Shown: positions 39,015 through 49,083, counted from the first letter of the stretch. The stretch is 64,000 bases of DNA from Pseudomonas sp. Irchel s3h17 (GCF_900187505.1 NZ_FYDL01000016.1:1-64000), one strand, 5' to 3'. The notes: generated by a model from the sequence alone, not told the origin. Translations and numbers: made by a program.

Positions 39015-40088
39015 ATGAACATCCTCTTTATGCATTGCCGGCCAGGCTTCGAAGGTGAAGTCTGCTCCGAGATAGCCGAGCACGCCGCGCGCTTGAACGT
39101 GGCCGGTTATGCCAAGGCCAAGACCGGTGCTGCGTGCGCCGAGTTTGTCTGCACGGAAGAAGACGGCGCCGAGCGCCTGATGCGCGGCCAGCGTTTCGCG
39201 CAGTTGATCTTCCCGCGACAATGGGCCCGCGGGATGTTTATCGACTTGCCGGAAACCGACCGCATCAGCGTGATCCTGGCGCACATGGCGGATTTTCCGG
39301 TGTGCGGCAGCCTGTGGCTGGAAATGGTCGACACCAACGACGGCAAGGAACTGTCGAATTTCTGCAAAAAGTTCGAAGTCCATCTGCGCAAGGCACTGAT
39401 GGCCGCCGGCAAGCTGGTGGAAGATCCCCAAAAACCGCGTCTGTTGCTGACTTTCAAGAGCGGTCGTGAAGTGTTCATGGGCCTGGCCGAGTCCAACAAC
39501 TCGGCCATGTGGCCGATGGGCATTCCGCGCTTGAAGTTCCCCCGTGATGCGCCAAGCCGCTCCACCTTGAAGCTGGAAGAGGCCTGGCACCACTTCATCC
39601 CGCGTGATCAGTGGGACGAGCGCCTGCACAGTGACATGACCGGCGTCGACCTGGGGGCCGCCCCTGGTGGCTGGACCTGGCAACTGGTCAACCGCGGCAT
39701 GCTGGTGACCGCCATCGACAACGGCCCGATGGCCGAAAGCCTGATGGACACCGGGCTGGTGCAGCACTTGATGGCCGACGGTTTTACCTTCAAGCCCAAA
39801 CAGCCCGTGGACTGGATGGTCTGCGACATTGTCGAGAAACCGGCGCGCAACGCCGCGATGCTGGAAGAGTGGATCGGTGAAGGACATTGCCGTGAAGCGG
39901 TGGTCAACCTCAAGCTGCCGATGAAACAGCGTTACGCTGAAGTGAAGCGCCTGCTCGAGCGTATCGAGGAAGGCTTCAAGGCTCGCGGCATCAAGGTCGA
40001 TATTGGCTGCAAGCAGCTGTATCACGACCGCGAGGAAGTCACCTGTCACCTGCGCCGGCATGATGTGAACAAACCAAAAAAACGCTGA
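39015..40088 (+). CDS. rlmM: 23S rRNA (cytidine-2'-O)-methyltransferase RlmM
   Basis: RlmM methylates C2498 of 23S rRNA using SAM. The 357-residue protein has an N-terminal THUMP-like domain and a Rossmann methyltransferase domain with DLGAAPGGWTWQL (SAM loop), a catalytic KDKE-type set, and VVNLKLPMKQRY. The ATG at 39015 is preceded by CAGGAG. Divergent from acnA. Confidence 0.95.
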   Translation: MNILFMHCRPGFEGEVCSEIAEHAARLNVAGYAKAKTGAACAEFVCTEEDGAERLMRGQRFAQLIFPRQWARGMFIDLPETDRISVILAHMADFPVCGSLWLEMVDTNDGKELSNFCKKFEVHLRKALMAAGKLVEDPQKPRLLLTFKSGREVFMGLAESNNSAMWPMGIPRLKFPRDAPSRSTLKLEEAWHHFIPRDQWDERLHSDMTGVDLGAAPGGWTWQLVNRGMLVTAIDNGPMAESLMDTGLVQHLMADGFTFKPKQPVDWMVCDIVEKPARNAAMLEEWIGEGHCREAVVNLKLPMKQRYAEVKRLLERIEEGFKARGIKVDIGCKQLYHDREEVTCHLRRHDVNKPKKR

Positions 40089-40107
40089 CCTCCGCGGACC
40101 AGGCCTT

Positions 40108-40255
40108 TGTGGCGAGGGAGCTTGCTCCCGCTGGGCTGCAAAGCAGCCCTGAAATCAACGACCCCCGTGTCACCGGGCGCACTGCACGAACAGGTTTTGC
40201 GACGGCTTCGCCCCGAACGCGGACCGGCCGAGCGGGAGCCAGCGCCCCCGCCACA
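40108..40255. repeat. REPIN (GTGGCGAGGGAGC class), one arm degenerate
   Basis: The 25-base REP at 40108-40132 is identical to the one at 22519. Its partner at 40231-40255 is a reverse complement with several mismatches. It lies between rlmM and tusA and may act as a transcript end. Confidence 0.82.
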
Positions 40256-40326
40256 GGTACAGGTTGCACGCGCTGTTAACGCATCCGGTTTTGCGCGACA
40301 ATGCCGGCCAGTTTCAGGAGTTAACC

Positions 40327-40578
40327 ATGAGTGAAATGATCAATGCGCCGGTAGACGGCACCCTCGACGCCACTGGCCTCAATTGCCCGGAACCGGTGAT
40401 GATGCTGCACCAGCACATCCGCGACCTGGTGCCTGGCGGCCTGCTCAAGGTGATTGCCACTGATCCGTCGACCCGTCGCGATATTCCCAAGTTTTGCGTG
40501 TTTCTCGACCATGAACTGGTCGGGCAGCATGAAGACGCCGGGACCTTTCTGTACTGGATTCGCAAGAAGTCCGTTTAG
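40327..40578 (+). CDS. tusA: Sulfurtransferase TusA
   Basis: TusA carries sulfur from IscS to TusBCD for 2-thiolation of tRNA wobble uridine, and supplies other sulfur pathways. The 83-residue protein has the CPxP signature ([10 protein letters not shown]) with the active Cys20. An AGGAG ribosome site precedes the ATG. It stands alone between two REPINs. Confidence 0.95.
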   Translation: MSEMINAPVDGTLDATGLNCPEPVMMLHQHIRDLVPGGLLKVIATDPSTRRDIPKFCVFLDHELVGQHEDAGTFLYWIRKKSV

Positions 40579-40607
40579 CCAGCGTTTGTAGGGCTGTCAG
40601 TCAGACG

Positions 40608-40720
40608 TGTAGGAGCGAGCGCGCTCGCGATGGACGTCAACGATAACGCGTATTTTCTGGGTAAACGCGTTGCTCTGGCGTTCATCGCGAGCGCTCGAAC
40701 GTCGACCGGCTGCTCCTACA
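40608..40720. repeat. REPIN (TGTAGGAGCGAGC class)
   Basis: A REP at 40608-40632 and an imperfect inverted partner at 40683-40720 (with extra bases inserted) flank a loop that again contains AACGATAACGCG, the same loop motif as the copy at 15786. Located between tusA and the MATE gene. Confidence 0.83.
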
Positions 40721-40724
40721 AGGG

Positions 40725-42137
40725 TCAGCGTTCGTTCGATTGACTGATGCGTATCCGCTTGCGTGCACTGCGCACCAGCCGGATCGACAGCATCAGCGCC
40801 GCGCAACTCAGGCCTGCGATCAACCCTTCCCATAACCCGCTCGGGCCGCTGGCCGGGCCGAACCAATCGGTCAGTCCCAGTACGTAGCCCACCGGCAAGC
40901 CAATGCCCCAGTAGGCAAACAGCGTCAGGATCATGGTCACCCGAGTGTCCTGGTAGCCGCGCAAGGCGCCCGCGCAGATCACCTGGATCGCATCGGAGAA
41001 CTGGTACAGCGCGGCATACACGATCAGCATCGAGGCGATCTGGATCACCGCCTTGTCGGGGGTGTAGATCGAGGCGATAGGCTCGCGCAGCAGCAGGATC
41101 AGGCTCGCCGAGAACGCCGCGAACACCAGTGCCGCGCCCAGCCCGACCTTGGCCGCGAAGCGCGCCTGATACGGGTCGCCGGCCCCCAGTGCCTGGCCCA
41201 CTCGCACGGTGACCGCCATGCCCAGTGAATAAGGAATCATGAACAGCAGCGAGCTGATGTTCAGGGCAATCTGGTGCCCGGCCACCACGGTCGAGCCGAG
41301 GCTGCCGATCAGCAGGGCAATGACCGCGAAGATGCTGGACTCGGCGAAGACGGCGATGCCAATCGGCAAGCCGATGCCGACCAGGCGCTTGATCACGGCC
41401 CACTGCGGGCGATCGAAACGCACCAGCACGCGAGTACGGGCATAGACGGGCGCCCAGCGGGTCCATCCGGCCATGCTCAGGGCCATGAACCACATGACGA
41501 TGCCGCTGGCCCAGCCACAACCGACGCCACCCAGGGCAGGCAGGCCGAAATGGCCATAGATCAGCGCATAGTTCAGCGGGATGTTGAGCAGCAGGCCACA
41601 CAGGCCAATGACCATGCTCGGACGGGTGCGGCCCATGCCATCGCTGTAGCAGCGCAGTACGTAATAGAAGGCAATGCCCGGCAAACCGAAGGCGATACCG
41701 TGCAGGTAGCCCATGCTCGGTTCGATCAGCTGTGGATCGACTTTCATCCAGTGCAGGATCGGCTCTGCGCTGAGCAGCAGGCCGCTGCCCATCAGTCCGA
41801 CACACAGTGCCAGCCACAAGGCCTGGCGTGCCAGCGGACCGATCTCGTCGAACTGCCCCGCGCCAAAGCGCTGGGCGATCTTGGGGGTGGTCGCCAGCAG
41901 CACGCCGGACATCAACAGGTAAATCGGAATCCAGATCGAATTGCCCAGGGCCACCGAAGCCAGGTCCCGTGGGCTCACCCTGCCGGCCATCACGGCATCG
42001 ACAAAACCCATGGCCGTGGTGGCCAGCTGCGCGATGATGATCGGTACGGCCAGGCCAAGCAGTCCTTTGAGCTCCAGGCGAACCCGGGCCGGACGGGGGA
42101 GGGTGGTAGCGGCGAGGCTGTCAGTCACAGAATTCAC
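40725..42137 (-). CDS. MATE family multidrug efflux transporter
   Basis: This integral membrane protein has about 12 helices and exports cationic drugs using an ion gradient. About 470 residues with the two-fold MATE pattern: PIIIAQLATTAMGFVDAVMAG near the start and the second half beginning GLPIGIAVFAESSIF. It resembles NorM/PmpM of Pseudomonas. The start is uncertain: GTG at 42137 (VNSVTDSL) is my choice by recollection of relatives; an ATG at 42179 and a TTG at 42197 are also in frame. It is divergent from pdxB. Confidence 0.92.
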   Translation of the reverse strand: MNSVTDSLAATTLPRPARVRLELKGLLGLAVPIIIAQLATTAMGFVDAVMAGRVSPRDLASVALGNSIWIPIYLLMSGVLLATTPKIAQRFGAGQFDEIGPLARQALWLALCVGLMGSGLLLSAEPILHWMKVDPQLIEPSMGYLHGIAFGLPGIAFYYVLRCYSDGMGRTRPSMVIGLCGLLLNIPLNYALIYGHFGLPALGGVGCGWASGIVMWFMALSMAGWTRWAPVYARTRVLVRFDRPQWAVIKRLVGIGLPIGIAVFAESSIFAVIALLIGSLGSTVVAGHQIALNISSLLFMIPYSLGMAVTVRVGQALGAGDPYQARFAAKVGLGAALVFAAFSASLILLLREPIASIYTPDKAVIQIASMLIVYAALYQFSDAIQVICAGALRGYQDTRVTMILTLFAYWGIGLPVGYVLGLTDWFGPASGPSGLWEGLIAGLSCAALMLSIRLVRSARKRIRISQSNER

Positions 42138-42284
42138 AGGCGAAGCGTCCAGAAGGTGTTGATGCGCAAAGCGACGCATTCTACGCCTTTGACGCAACGG
42201 TCAGGAAAACTCCCGTGTTGGGGATTTGTAAACCCCGACTGACGGGAGCTGCGCTACACTGCCGATCCGCCAAAGGAGCCTGCC

Positions 42285-43427
42285 ATGCTGATTGTTGCCG
42301 ACGAAAATATCCCGCTGCTCGATGCCTTTTTTCAAGGGTTCGGCGAAATCCGCCGTGTGCCGGGACGCTCCATCGACCGCGCCACGGTCGAGCAGGCCGA
42401 TGTACTGCTGGTGCGCTCGGTGACCAACGTCAGCCGTGCGTTGCTCGAAGGCAGCAAGGTACGGTTTGTCGGGACCTGCACCATCGGCACGGATCACCTG
42501 GACCTGGAGTACTTCCAGCAGGCCGGCATCACCTGGTCCAGTGCGCCGGGTTGCAATGCGCGAGGGGTGGTCGACTACGTGCTGGGCAGTCTGCTGACCC
42601 TGGCCGAGATCGAAGGCGTGGCGTTGACCGAGCGCACCTATGGCGTGGTCGGGGCCGGTGAAGTGGGCGGGCGACTGGTCAAGGTGCTCAAGGGGCTGGG
42701 CTGGAACGTGCTGGTCTGCGATCCGCCGCGCCAGGCAGCCGAAGGCGGCGATTACGTCAGCCTGGAGCAGATTGTTGCACAGTGTGACGTCATCAGCCTG
42801 CACACCCCGCTGACCAGGAATACCGAGCAGCCAACCTGGCACCTGTTCGATGAGCCACGTTTGCGGCAGCTCAAGCCTGGCGCCTGGCTGATCAACGCCA
42901 GCCGTGGCCCGGTGGTGGATAACAGCGCGTTGCGCGAAGTCTTGCTGGCGCGCGAGGACTTGCAGGCGGTACTGGATGTGTGGGAGGGCGAGCCGAGTGT
43001 GGATATCGCCCTGGCGGAACTGTGCGTGATCGCCACCCCGCATATCGCCGGCTACAGCCTGGATGGCAAGCAGCGCGGGACCGCGCAGATCTACCAGGCG
43101 CTTTGCCAGTTCCTTGGCCAGCCCGCGACGATTTCCCTGGATGATCTGCTGCCGGCGCCGTGGCTGGCACAGGTCAGCCTGAACGCCAGCAGTGATCCGG
43201 CCTGGGCCCTGGCGATGCTGTGCCGCGGGGTGTACGACCCGCGTCGTGACGATGCGGACTTCCGTCGTAGCCTGGTCGTCAGCGGTGCCGAACAACGCAC
43301 GGCATTCGACCTGTTGCGCAAGCACTACCCGGAACGACGCGAGATTGATGGGCTGAAGGTACGGATCGAGGGTGATTCGCCAGCGTTACGGCAGATCGTG
43401 ACGGCACTGGGCGCGCAAGCCATCTGA
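42285..43427 (+). CDS. pdxB: Erythronate-4-phosphate dehydrogenase
   Basis: PdxB oxidises 4-phosphoerythronate in the DXP-dependent branch of pyridoxal phosphate synthesis. The 380 residues show the D-2-hydroxyacid dehydrogenase fold: [14 protein letters not shown] loop [11 protein letters not shown], catalytic Arg (NASRGPVVD), Glu (WEGEP) and His (TPHIAGYS), then the PdxB-specific C-terminal dimer domain. AAAGGAG precedes the ATG. Confidence 0.97.
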   Translation: MLIVADENIPLLDAFFQGFGEIRRVPGRSIDRATVEQADVLLVRSVTNVSRALLEGSKVRFVGTCTIGTDHLDLEYFQQAGITWSSAPGCNARGVVDYVLGSLLTLAEIEGVALTERTYGVVGAGEVGGRLVKVLKGLGWNVLVCDPPRQAAEGGDYVSLEQIVAQCDVISLHTPLTRNTEQPTWHLFDEPRLRQLKPGAWLINASRGPVVDNSALREVLLAREDLQAVLDVWEGEPSVDIALAELCVIATPHIAGYSLDGKQRGTAQIYQALCQFLGQPATISLDDLLPAPWLAQVSLNASSDPAWALAMLCRGVYDPRRDDADFRRSLVVSGAEQRTAFDLLRKHYPERREIDGLKVRIEGDSPALRQIVTALGAQAI

Positions 43428-43447
43428 GTCATGCGTGCCGATAAAAA

Positions 43448-43468
43448 ACCCGGCCGATAGGGCCGGGT
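43448..43468 (-). terminator. Terminator for the small minus-strand gene
   Basis: ACCCGGCC (43448-43455) pairs with GGCCGGGT (43461-43468). The A run immediately left of it becomes a T run on the minus strand, 20 bases after that gene's stop. It probably also ends pdxB. Confidence 0.8.
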
Positions 43469-43489
43469 CGGAAGACGCAAGGCTATGTA

Positions 43490-43669
43490 TCAATCTTGCT
43501 TGGCAGGCTTGACCAATCGCTGTTCCAGTTCGCGGCAAGCGCTCTGGATCATGGCTTCAGTGATCGGTACTTCGCGGCCCTGAGCATCAATAATCGAGCA
43601 CCCCAGAGACTGGTCTGGCTGCGTGCGGATCACTTGAATCTTGTCATCGCTGCTGTGTTGCAAGGACAT
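43490..43669 (-). CDS. Small conserved protein of unknown function
   Basis: 59 residues starting MSLQHSSDDKIQVIRT and including GCSIIDAQGREVPITEAMI. A GAGGAGAC ribosome site precedes the ATG at 43669; the frame extends 33 codons upstream without support. I recall it as a short family conserved in Pseudomonas (possibly the PA1571 type), with no known function. It is soluble, without membrane helix or signal. Confidence 0.7.
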   Translation of the reverse strand: MSLQHSSDDKIQVIRTQPDQSLGCSIIDAQGREVPITEAMIQSACRELEQRLVKPAKQD

Positions 43670-43928
43670 GGCCTGTCTCCTCATCAGGTTGTGCACATAG
43701 TGTAGATCCGCCAAATGACCACGCTGTGACAGCTCCCCACAGGCGATGAGGCGGTCTATTGAGTCCATCAGAAATAACCCCTGACTGCCAGCCGGACTTT
43801 AGACCAATAACAACTAGGCTCTAGTGTCAGTGGTCATATTCAAACTGACTCATTGTGATTTACATCAGTTCAAGCGGATGGACCGGTGTAGGCTCACCCT
43901 GTTGCTCCTTACCGTTGGCCTTTTCCGG

Positions 43929-45704
43929 ATGAACCCGATGCTGTCTGCCCGTCACCGCCGCGCCATTCGCCTGTCCGTCCGCTTTATCGCGCCCTATCGC
44001 TGGCAGGCGTTGGGCGCCTTGCTGGCGCTGGTCGTCACGGCGGGCCTGACCCTGTCCATGGGGCAGGGGATTCGCCTGCTGGTGGACCAGGGCTTCATGA
44101 CCCGCTCGCCGCACCTGCTCAACCAGAGTATCGGCCTGTTCCTGATGCTGGTGGTGGGGCTGGCGATAGGCACGTTTACCCGGTTCTACCTGGTGTCATG
44201 GATCGGCGAGCGCTGCGTGGCGGATATTCGTCGGCGGGTGTTCAACCACTTGATCTACCTGCACCCGGGGTTCTACGAAAACAACCGCAGTTCCGAGATC
44301 CAGTCACGCCTGACGGCCGACACCACGCTGTTGCAAACGGTGATTGGCTCCTCGCTGTCACTGTTCCTGCGCAATGGGTTGATGGTGATCGGCGGCATTG
44401 TGCTGCTGTTCATCACCAACCCCAAGCTCACCAGTATTGTGGTGGTCGCCTTGCCCCTGGTGCTGGCGCCGATCCTGATTTTCGGGCGGCGAGTGCGCAG
44501 CCTGTCGCGCCAGAGCCAGGACCGCATCGCCGATGTCGGCAGTTATGTCTCGGAGACCCTGGGCCAGATCAAGACCGTGCAGGCCTACAACCATCAGGGG
44601 CAGGACGAACAGCGCTTCGCGGTGACCGTGGAGCAGGCCTTCGATACGGCGCGCAAGCGTATCCTGCAGCGCGCCTGGCTGATCACCCTGGTGATCGTCC
44701 TGGTGCTGGGGGCGGTCGGGGTGATGCTCTGGGTCGGCGGCATGGACGTGATCGCCGGACGCATCTCCACCGGCGAACTGGCGGCGTTTGTGTTCTACAG
44801 CCTGATCGTCGGCGGCGCCTTTGGCACCTTGAGCGAAGTGATTGGTGAATTGCAGCGGGCAGCTGGGGCGGCGGAGCGGATTGCCGAGTTGCTGCGCGCG
44901 GAAAATATCATCCAGCCGCCCGCGACTGGCCGGGTGACATTGCCGGATCGGGTGCGCGGTGAGCTGCAACTTGAAGACCTGCGCTTTTGCTACCCGTCAC
45001 GCCCTGAAAGCTATGCAATCGACGGCTTGAGCCTGGCGATCAAGGCGGGCGAAACCCTGGCGCTGGTCGGCCCTTCGGGGGCGGGCAAGTCGACGGTGTA
45101 TGACCTGCTGCTGCGTTTCTACGACCCGGCGCAGGGGCGCATTCTGCTCGATGGCGTGCCGCTGACCCGGCTCGATCCACAGGATGTGCGCCGCTGTTTT
45201 GCCCTGGTGTCACAGACCCCGGCGCTGTTTTTCGGCAGCATCGAAGAGAACATCCGCTACGGTAAACCTTCGGCGACGCTGGAGCAGGTCCAGGAGGCGG
45301 CGAAGATTGCCTACGCCCACGACTTCATCGAGCAGATGCCCAACGGTTACCAGACCCATCTGGGCGACGGCGGGATGGGCCTCTCCGGTGGTCAGCGCCA
45401 GCGCCTGGTCATCGCCCGGGCATTGCTGGTGGACGCGCCGATCCTGTTGCTCGACGAAGCCACCAGCGCCCTCGATGCGCAGAGTGAACACCTGATCCAG
45501 CAAGCACTGCCCAGCCTGATGAAAAACCGCACCACCCTGGTCATCGCTCATCGCCTGGCCACCGTGAAGAATGCCGACCGGATTGCGGTGATGGATCAAG
45601 GCCGGCTGGTGGCGGTGGGGACGCATCAGGAGCTGGTTGCCAGTAACGCGTTGTATGCACGCTTGGCTGCGTTGCAGTTCAGCAATGAGCATGAAGTGGG
45701 GTAA
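43929..45704 (+). CDS. ABC transporter, fused permease and ATPase (MsbA/lipid exporter-like)
   Basis: This half-transporter of about 592 residues has six membrane helices followed by one ATPase domain and is expected to work as a homodimer exporter. Walker A GPSGAGKST, signature LSGGQRQRLVIARA, Walker B ILLLDEATSALD and the H-loop IAHRLATV are intact. The start is uncertain: ATG at 43929 (MNPMLSARHRR) is chosen because homology starts here, but its ribosome site is weak; 43878 and 43938 are alternatives. Substrate unknown; lipid or drug export is typical. Confidence 0.92.
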   Translation: MNPMLSARHRRAIRLSVRFIAPYRWQALGALLALVVTAGLTLSMGQGIRLLVDQGFMTRSPHLLNQSIGLFLMLVVGLAIGTFTRFYLVSWIGERCVADIRRRVFNHLIYLHPGFYENNRSSEIQSRLTADTTLLQTVIGSSLSLFLRNGLMVIGGIVLLFITNPKLTSIVVVALPLVLAPILIFGRRVRSLSRQSQDRIADVGSYVSETLGQIKTVQAYNHQGQDEQRFAVTVEQAFDTARKRILQRAWLITLVIVLVLGAVGVMLWVGGMDVIAGRISTGELAAFVFYSLIVGGAFGTLSEVIGELQRAAGAAERIAELLRAENIIQPPATGRVTLPDRVRGELQLEDLRFCYPSRPESYAIDGLSLAIKAGETLALVGPSGAGKSTVYDLLLRFYDPAQGRILLDGVPLTRLDPQDVRRCFALVSQTPALFFGSIEENIRYGKPSATLEQVQEAAKIAYAHDFIEQMPNGYQTHLGDGGMGLSGGQRQRLVIARALLVDAPILLLDEATSALDAQSEHLIQQALPSLMKNRTTLVIAHRLATVKNADRIAVMDQGRLVAVGTHQELVASNALYARLAALQFSNEHEVG

Positions 45705-45772
45705 ATGAACGCTGCTGAATGCTCTCGGGTTCGGGCATTATGTCGGTCTGAAGGAAGTACCCGGATCAGGAA

Positions 45773-46807
45773 ATGAGCAGCTACCAACCACCGTTAACCC
45801 TGAACACTAGAATTCTGGCGTTGATCGCTGAGATCAGCGAGCAGATCGGTCAGCTTTCGGCTGTGGACGAAGGTCGGCAGACACCTCAGCTGCGTCGCGG
45901 TAACCGAATTCGGACGATTCAAGCGTCGTTGGCAATCGAGAACAATACCCTCAGCGTCGAGCAAGTGACAGCCGTGTTGGCCGGGCAGCGAGTGCTGGGC
46001 TTGCCCAGAGAAATTCAGGAAGTACGCAACGCCTTTGCGGCCTACGAATCCATGCCGGGCTGGCGGTCGAACAGTCGCGTCGATTTGCTTCGGGCTCACG
46101 AGTTATTGATGCACGGTTTGATCGACGACTGCGGTCGGTTTCGTCGCGACGGAGTGGGTATTTACCGTGGCGAGCAACTGGTTCATATGGCGCCACCACC
46201 GAGCCGTGTGGCAAGTCTGATGGATGACTTGCTGGCATGGCTGGGTACCTCCGATTGGCATCCGTTGATCCTTAGCTGCGTTTTTCACTACGAATTCGAG
46301 TTCATCCATCCTTTCGCTGACGGTAATGGGCGTATGGGGCGACTCTGGCAAACCTTGATTCTCAGTCAGTGGCGGCCGGTATTGGCCTATCTGCCGGTCG
46401 AAGCCGTCATTCGAGAACAACAGGATGCTTACTATGGGGCCTTGTCTGCCGCCGACCGGATGGCCGAATCGACACCGTTTGTCGAGTTCATGTTGCAGGC
46501 CTTGAGTCAGGCCCTTGCTGAAGCTGCTCGTAGCGAGCCAGTAACCGACCAAGTAACCGACCAAGTAACCGACCAAGTAGCGAGGTTGCTTGAGGTGATC
46601 CAGGGCGAGAGTTCGCTCAAGGTCAGTGAGTTGATGGCAGAGGTCGGATTGGCGCACAAGGCGACCTTCCGGGCTAACTACCTCAAACCGGCATTGATGG
46701 CAGGTTTAATCGAAATGACCAGTCCCGATTCGCCCAACAGTCCCGCTCAGCGGTATCGTCTGACCGAACTTGGCAAGCGGCTTGTGACACGATCTGCCTC
46801 GGTTTAG
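45773..46807 (+). CDS. Fic family protein, class II, with winged-helix C-terminus
   Basis: Fic proteins transfer AMP from ATP to target proteins. The 344-residue protein has the full Fic motif HPFADGNGRMGR (179-190) and an N-terminal inhibitory helix SLAIEN (52-57), matching [S/T]xxxE[G/N] of class II enzymes that inhibit themselves. After the Fic core comes a linker with VTDQ repeated three times (257-268), encoded by an exact 12-bp repeat, then a DNA-binding-like winged helix (about 272-340). No separate antitoxin gene adjoins. Target unknown. Confidence 0.93.
   Translation: MSSYQPPLTLNTRILALIAEISEQIGQLSAVDEGRQTPQLRRGNRIRTIQASLAIENNTLSVEQVTAVLAGQRVLGLPREIQEVRNAFAAYESMPGWRSNSRVDLLRAHELLMHGLIDDCGRFRRDGVGIYRGEQLVHMAPPPSRVASLMDDLLAWLGTSDWHPLILSCVFHYEFEFIHPFADGNGRMGRLWQTLILSQWRPVLAYLPVEAVIREQQDAYYGALSAADRMAESTPFVEFMLQALSQALAEAARSEPVTDQVTDQVTDQVARLLEVIQGESSLKVSELMAEVGLAHKATFRANYLKPALMAGLIEMTSPDSPNSPAQRYRLTELGKRLVTRSASV
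46541..46576 (+). repeat. Three exact 12-bp tandem repeats inside the fic gene
   Basis: GTAACCGACCAA occurs three times head to tail, encoding VTDQVTDQVTDQ, followed by a partial fourth unit. It forms the linker between the Fic domain and the winged helix; copy number change would alter the linker without a frameshift. Confidence 0.95.
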
Positions 46808-46843
46808 CAGGTCTGGTAATCGACAACGGTTCGAGGCATCAAC

Positions 46844-46877
46844 AAAAAAGCTCGCATCATTCGATGCGAGCTTTTTT
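46844..46877. terminator. Bidirectional terminator between fic and slt
   Basis: A perfect 15-bp stem (46844-46858 with 46863-46877) around ATTC, with A and T runs at its ends, between two convergent genes. Confidence 0.93.
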
Positions 46878-46941
46878 CAAGCGAGATCAAAGGGTCGTCC
46901 GAACAGGGTTCGAGCTTTCGCCGGTGCCTACGGAACCAGTA

Positions 46942-48870
46942 TTATTGATCGTCAAAATACCGCTCATGCCAATCCACCAGCGGTTGCGGTGAGTTGAGCT
47001 TCTGGCCGTAGATCACCGAGTACGACAACACGTTCTGCACGTACTGGCGGGTTTCGTCGAACGGGATGCTCTCCACCCAGACGTCGAAGCTCAGGTGGTC
47101 GGCACCGCGCAGCCATTGGCGGACGCGGCCGGGGCCGGCGTTGTAGGCCGCGGAGGCGAGCACGCGGTTGCCATTGAACTGGCTGTGCACCTGGCTCAGG
47201 TAAGCGGCGCCGAGCTGGATGTTTTTCTCCGGGTTCAGTACTTGCTGTGGCGAGGCCAGCGGAATGCTGAACTTGCGCGCGGTTTCCTTGGCGGTGGCGG
47301 GCATCAACTGCATCAGGCCGCTGGCGCCGACACTGGAGCGGGCATCCTCCATGAAGGCGCTTTCCTGGCGGGTAATGGCGAACACCCAGCTCGAATGCAG
47401 GCCGCGAACCTTGGCCTCCCTGACCAGGGTGCCGCGATAGGCCATCGGGAAGCGGATGTCCAGGTCGTCCCAGTACTGCGCCTGACTGATGGTACGAATA
47501 GCCGGGAAGTACCACTTCAGGTCGTAGGCCAGTTTGGCCTGGGCAACCATTTCGTCACGGTTGAAGCGGCGACTGACGTGGTACCACTCGCGGCGACCGT
47601 CGACGATCTGCCCGCGGGCATGGAACTCCAGCGCGCGGCGAATGCCCGGTGTGTTGCGCACCTTGTTGATCAGTGCCTGGCTCATCACCAGCGGCTTGTG
47701 ATTCAGGGAGTACGGCGATTGCGAGCGATCGGCCGCCAGGAACCCGTAGAAGTCCCGTTCGCGGGCGAGGTTGCGATACAGGGTCTGTGCTTCCGGGTTC
47801 TTTGGCTGGGCCAGTTCCAGGCTGCGGGCCTGCCAGTAGCGCCAGCGACTGGTGGTGGCCAGGTCCTGCGGCAGACGGCGGGTCAGCTGATAGGCATCGT
47901 CCCAGCGGGCCAGGCGCAGCAACAGGCGCAGGCGCCATTCGGAGACGGTGTTGTCGCGCAATTCCGGGTCGTACTTGGTCATGACATCAAGGGCGCGGCT
48001 GTCGAAGCGACGCGCCAGGGTCAGGCCGATTTCCCGGGCAATGGCGACTTTTTCGTCGCGGGAAAAATGCATGCGGCTGGCGTAATCGTCGAGCAGCGCC
48101 ATGGCCCGCTCCGGATCCTGGCGTGCCAGGCGCCGCAAGCCAAGGCTGACCACATCGCCCATGGCTTCATCGGCGGGGGTAAAGCGCGACGGCTGGTTGA
48201 GCAGCTCCGGTTTTTGCGCCACGTCCACCAGCAGGCGGCCACGGGGGGTCAGGGTGGTCATGTTGTTGATCAGGCTGTTGGCCAGGGCATAGTTACGGCT
48301 CTGGGCGGCCAGTTTGGCGCGTTCCCAGCGCTTCTGCTCGGTCAGTTGGCCCTGGGCGGCCCACTGGGCAAACAGCGCATCACAGGCCGCCGGCTGGGAT
48401 TTGCCGGTCAGCCAGAGTTTTTCGGTGTTGGCATAGCCTTCAGCCTTGAGATTGTGGCTGATCTGGTATTGGGCGTTGAGGCAGTCCAGCTCGGTGAAGT
48501 TGAGCTTGGGGTCGTAGTATTTGACGAAGGTCGACCAGTCGCCGCGCTCGGCCAGCCAGCGCAACCAGCGCAGCTTCATCCAGTTGGCCTGTGGCAGGTC
48601 ACCGTGTTCGGCGAGGAACTTTTCGATTTCGGCATTGCTCGCGCTTTTCAGTCGCGCGGTCAGCTCGTCATAGGCCAGATACGGTTCGAGCGGGTAGTCG
48701 GCGAGCGCCTGGCTGTAGCGAAAGTACGGGCCGGTGTCACCCTTGGCCAGGGCGCGCTTGGCTTCATCGTAGTACTGGCGTTGGGTGGACAGGTCCACCG
48801 CCTGAGCGGATTGAGCGGCAGTGGCTGAAAGAAGCAGACAGGATAAAAAGCTGAAAAGGCGACTGCGCAT
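46942..48870 (-). CDS. slt: Soluble lytic murein transglycosylase
   Basis: Slt cleaves peptidoglycan strands in the periplasm, forming 1,6-anhydro ends. The 642-residue protein starts with a signal peptide (MRSRLFSFLSCLLLSATAAQSAQA), then a long alpha-superhelical U domain, and a C-terminal lysozyme-like domain with the catalytic Glu in ITRQESAFMEDARS, then VGASGLMQLMPATAKETA and AAYNAGPGRVRQWL. ATG at 48870 is chosen for the clean signal peptide; another ATG lies 24 bases upstream. Confidence 0.95.
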   Translation of the reverse strand: MRSRLFSFLSCLLLSATAAQSAQAVDLSTQRQYYDEAKRALAKGDTGPYFRYSQALADYPLEPYLAYDELTARLKSASNAEIEKFLAEHGDLPQANWMKLRWLRWLAERGDWSTFVKYYDPKLNFTELDCLNAQYQISHNLKAEGYANTEKLWLTGKSQPAACDALFAQWAAQGQLTEQKRWERAKLAAQSRNYALANSLINNMTTLTPRGRLLVDVAQKPELLNQPSRFTPADEAMGDVVSLGLRRLARQDPERAMALLDDYASRMHFSRDEKVAIAREIGLTLARRFDSRALDVMTKYDPELRDNTVSEWRLRLLLRLARWDDAYQLTRRLPQDLATTSRWRYWQARSLELAQPKNPEAQTLYRNLARERDFYGFLAADRSQSPYSLNHKPLVMSQALINKVRNTPGIRRALEFHARGQIVDGRREWYHVSRRFNRDEMVAQAKLAYDLKWYFPAIRTISQAQYWDDLDIRFPMAYRGTLVREAKVRGLHSSWVFAITRQESAFMEDARSSVGASGLMQLMPATAKETARKFSIPLASPQQVLNPEKNIQLGAAYLSQVHSQFNGNRVLASAAYNAGPGRVRQWLRGADHLSFDVWVESIPFDETRQYVQNVLSYSVIYGQKLNSPQPLVDWHERYFDDQ

Positions 48871-49083
48871 GAGACATCCGGGCAGAGAAATCATGACAAG
48901 TGCCGGCTGGTGCCGGCACTGATTACCCGTAGCTTAGCCTTTTGCCAGCAACGGGTGAAAGCTTTGCCGGTTCGGCGGCACAAGTTCGCAACATTTAATG
49001 TGCAGAGTGCTTGGGCAGTGAAAATGCCGGCCTTCTGGAGCCTCAAGTCAGGTAGAATACGCGCCCGGTTTTTGGAGAAGCTC

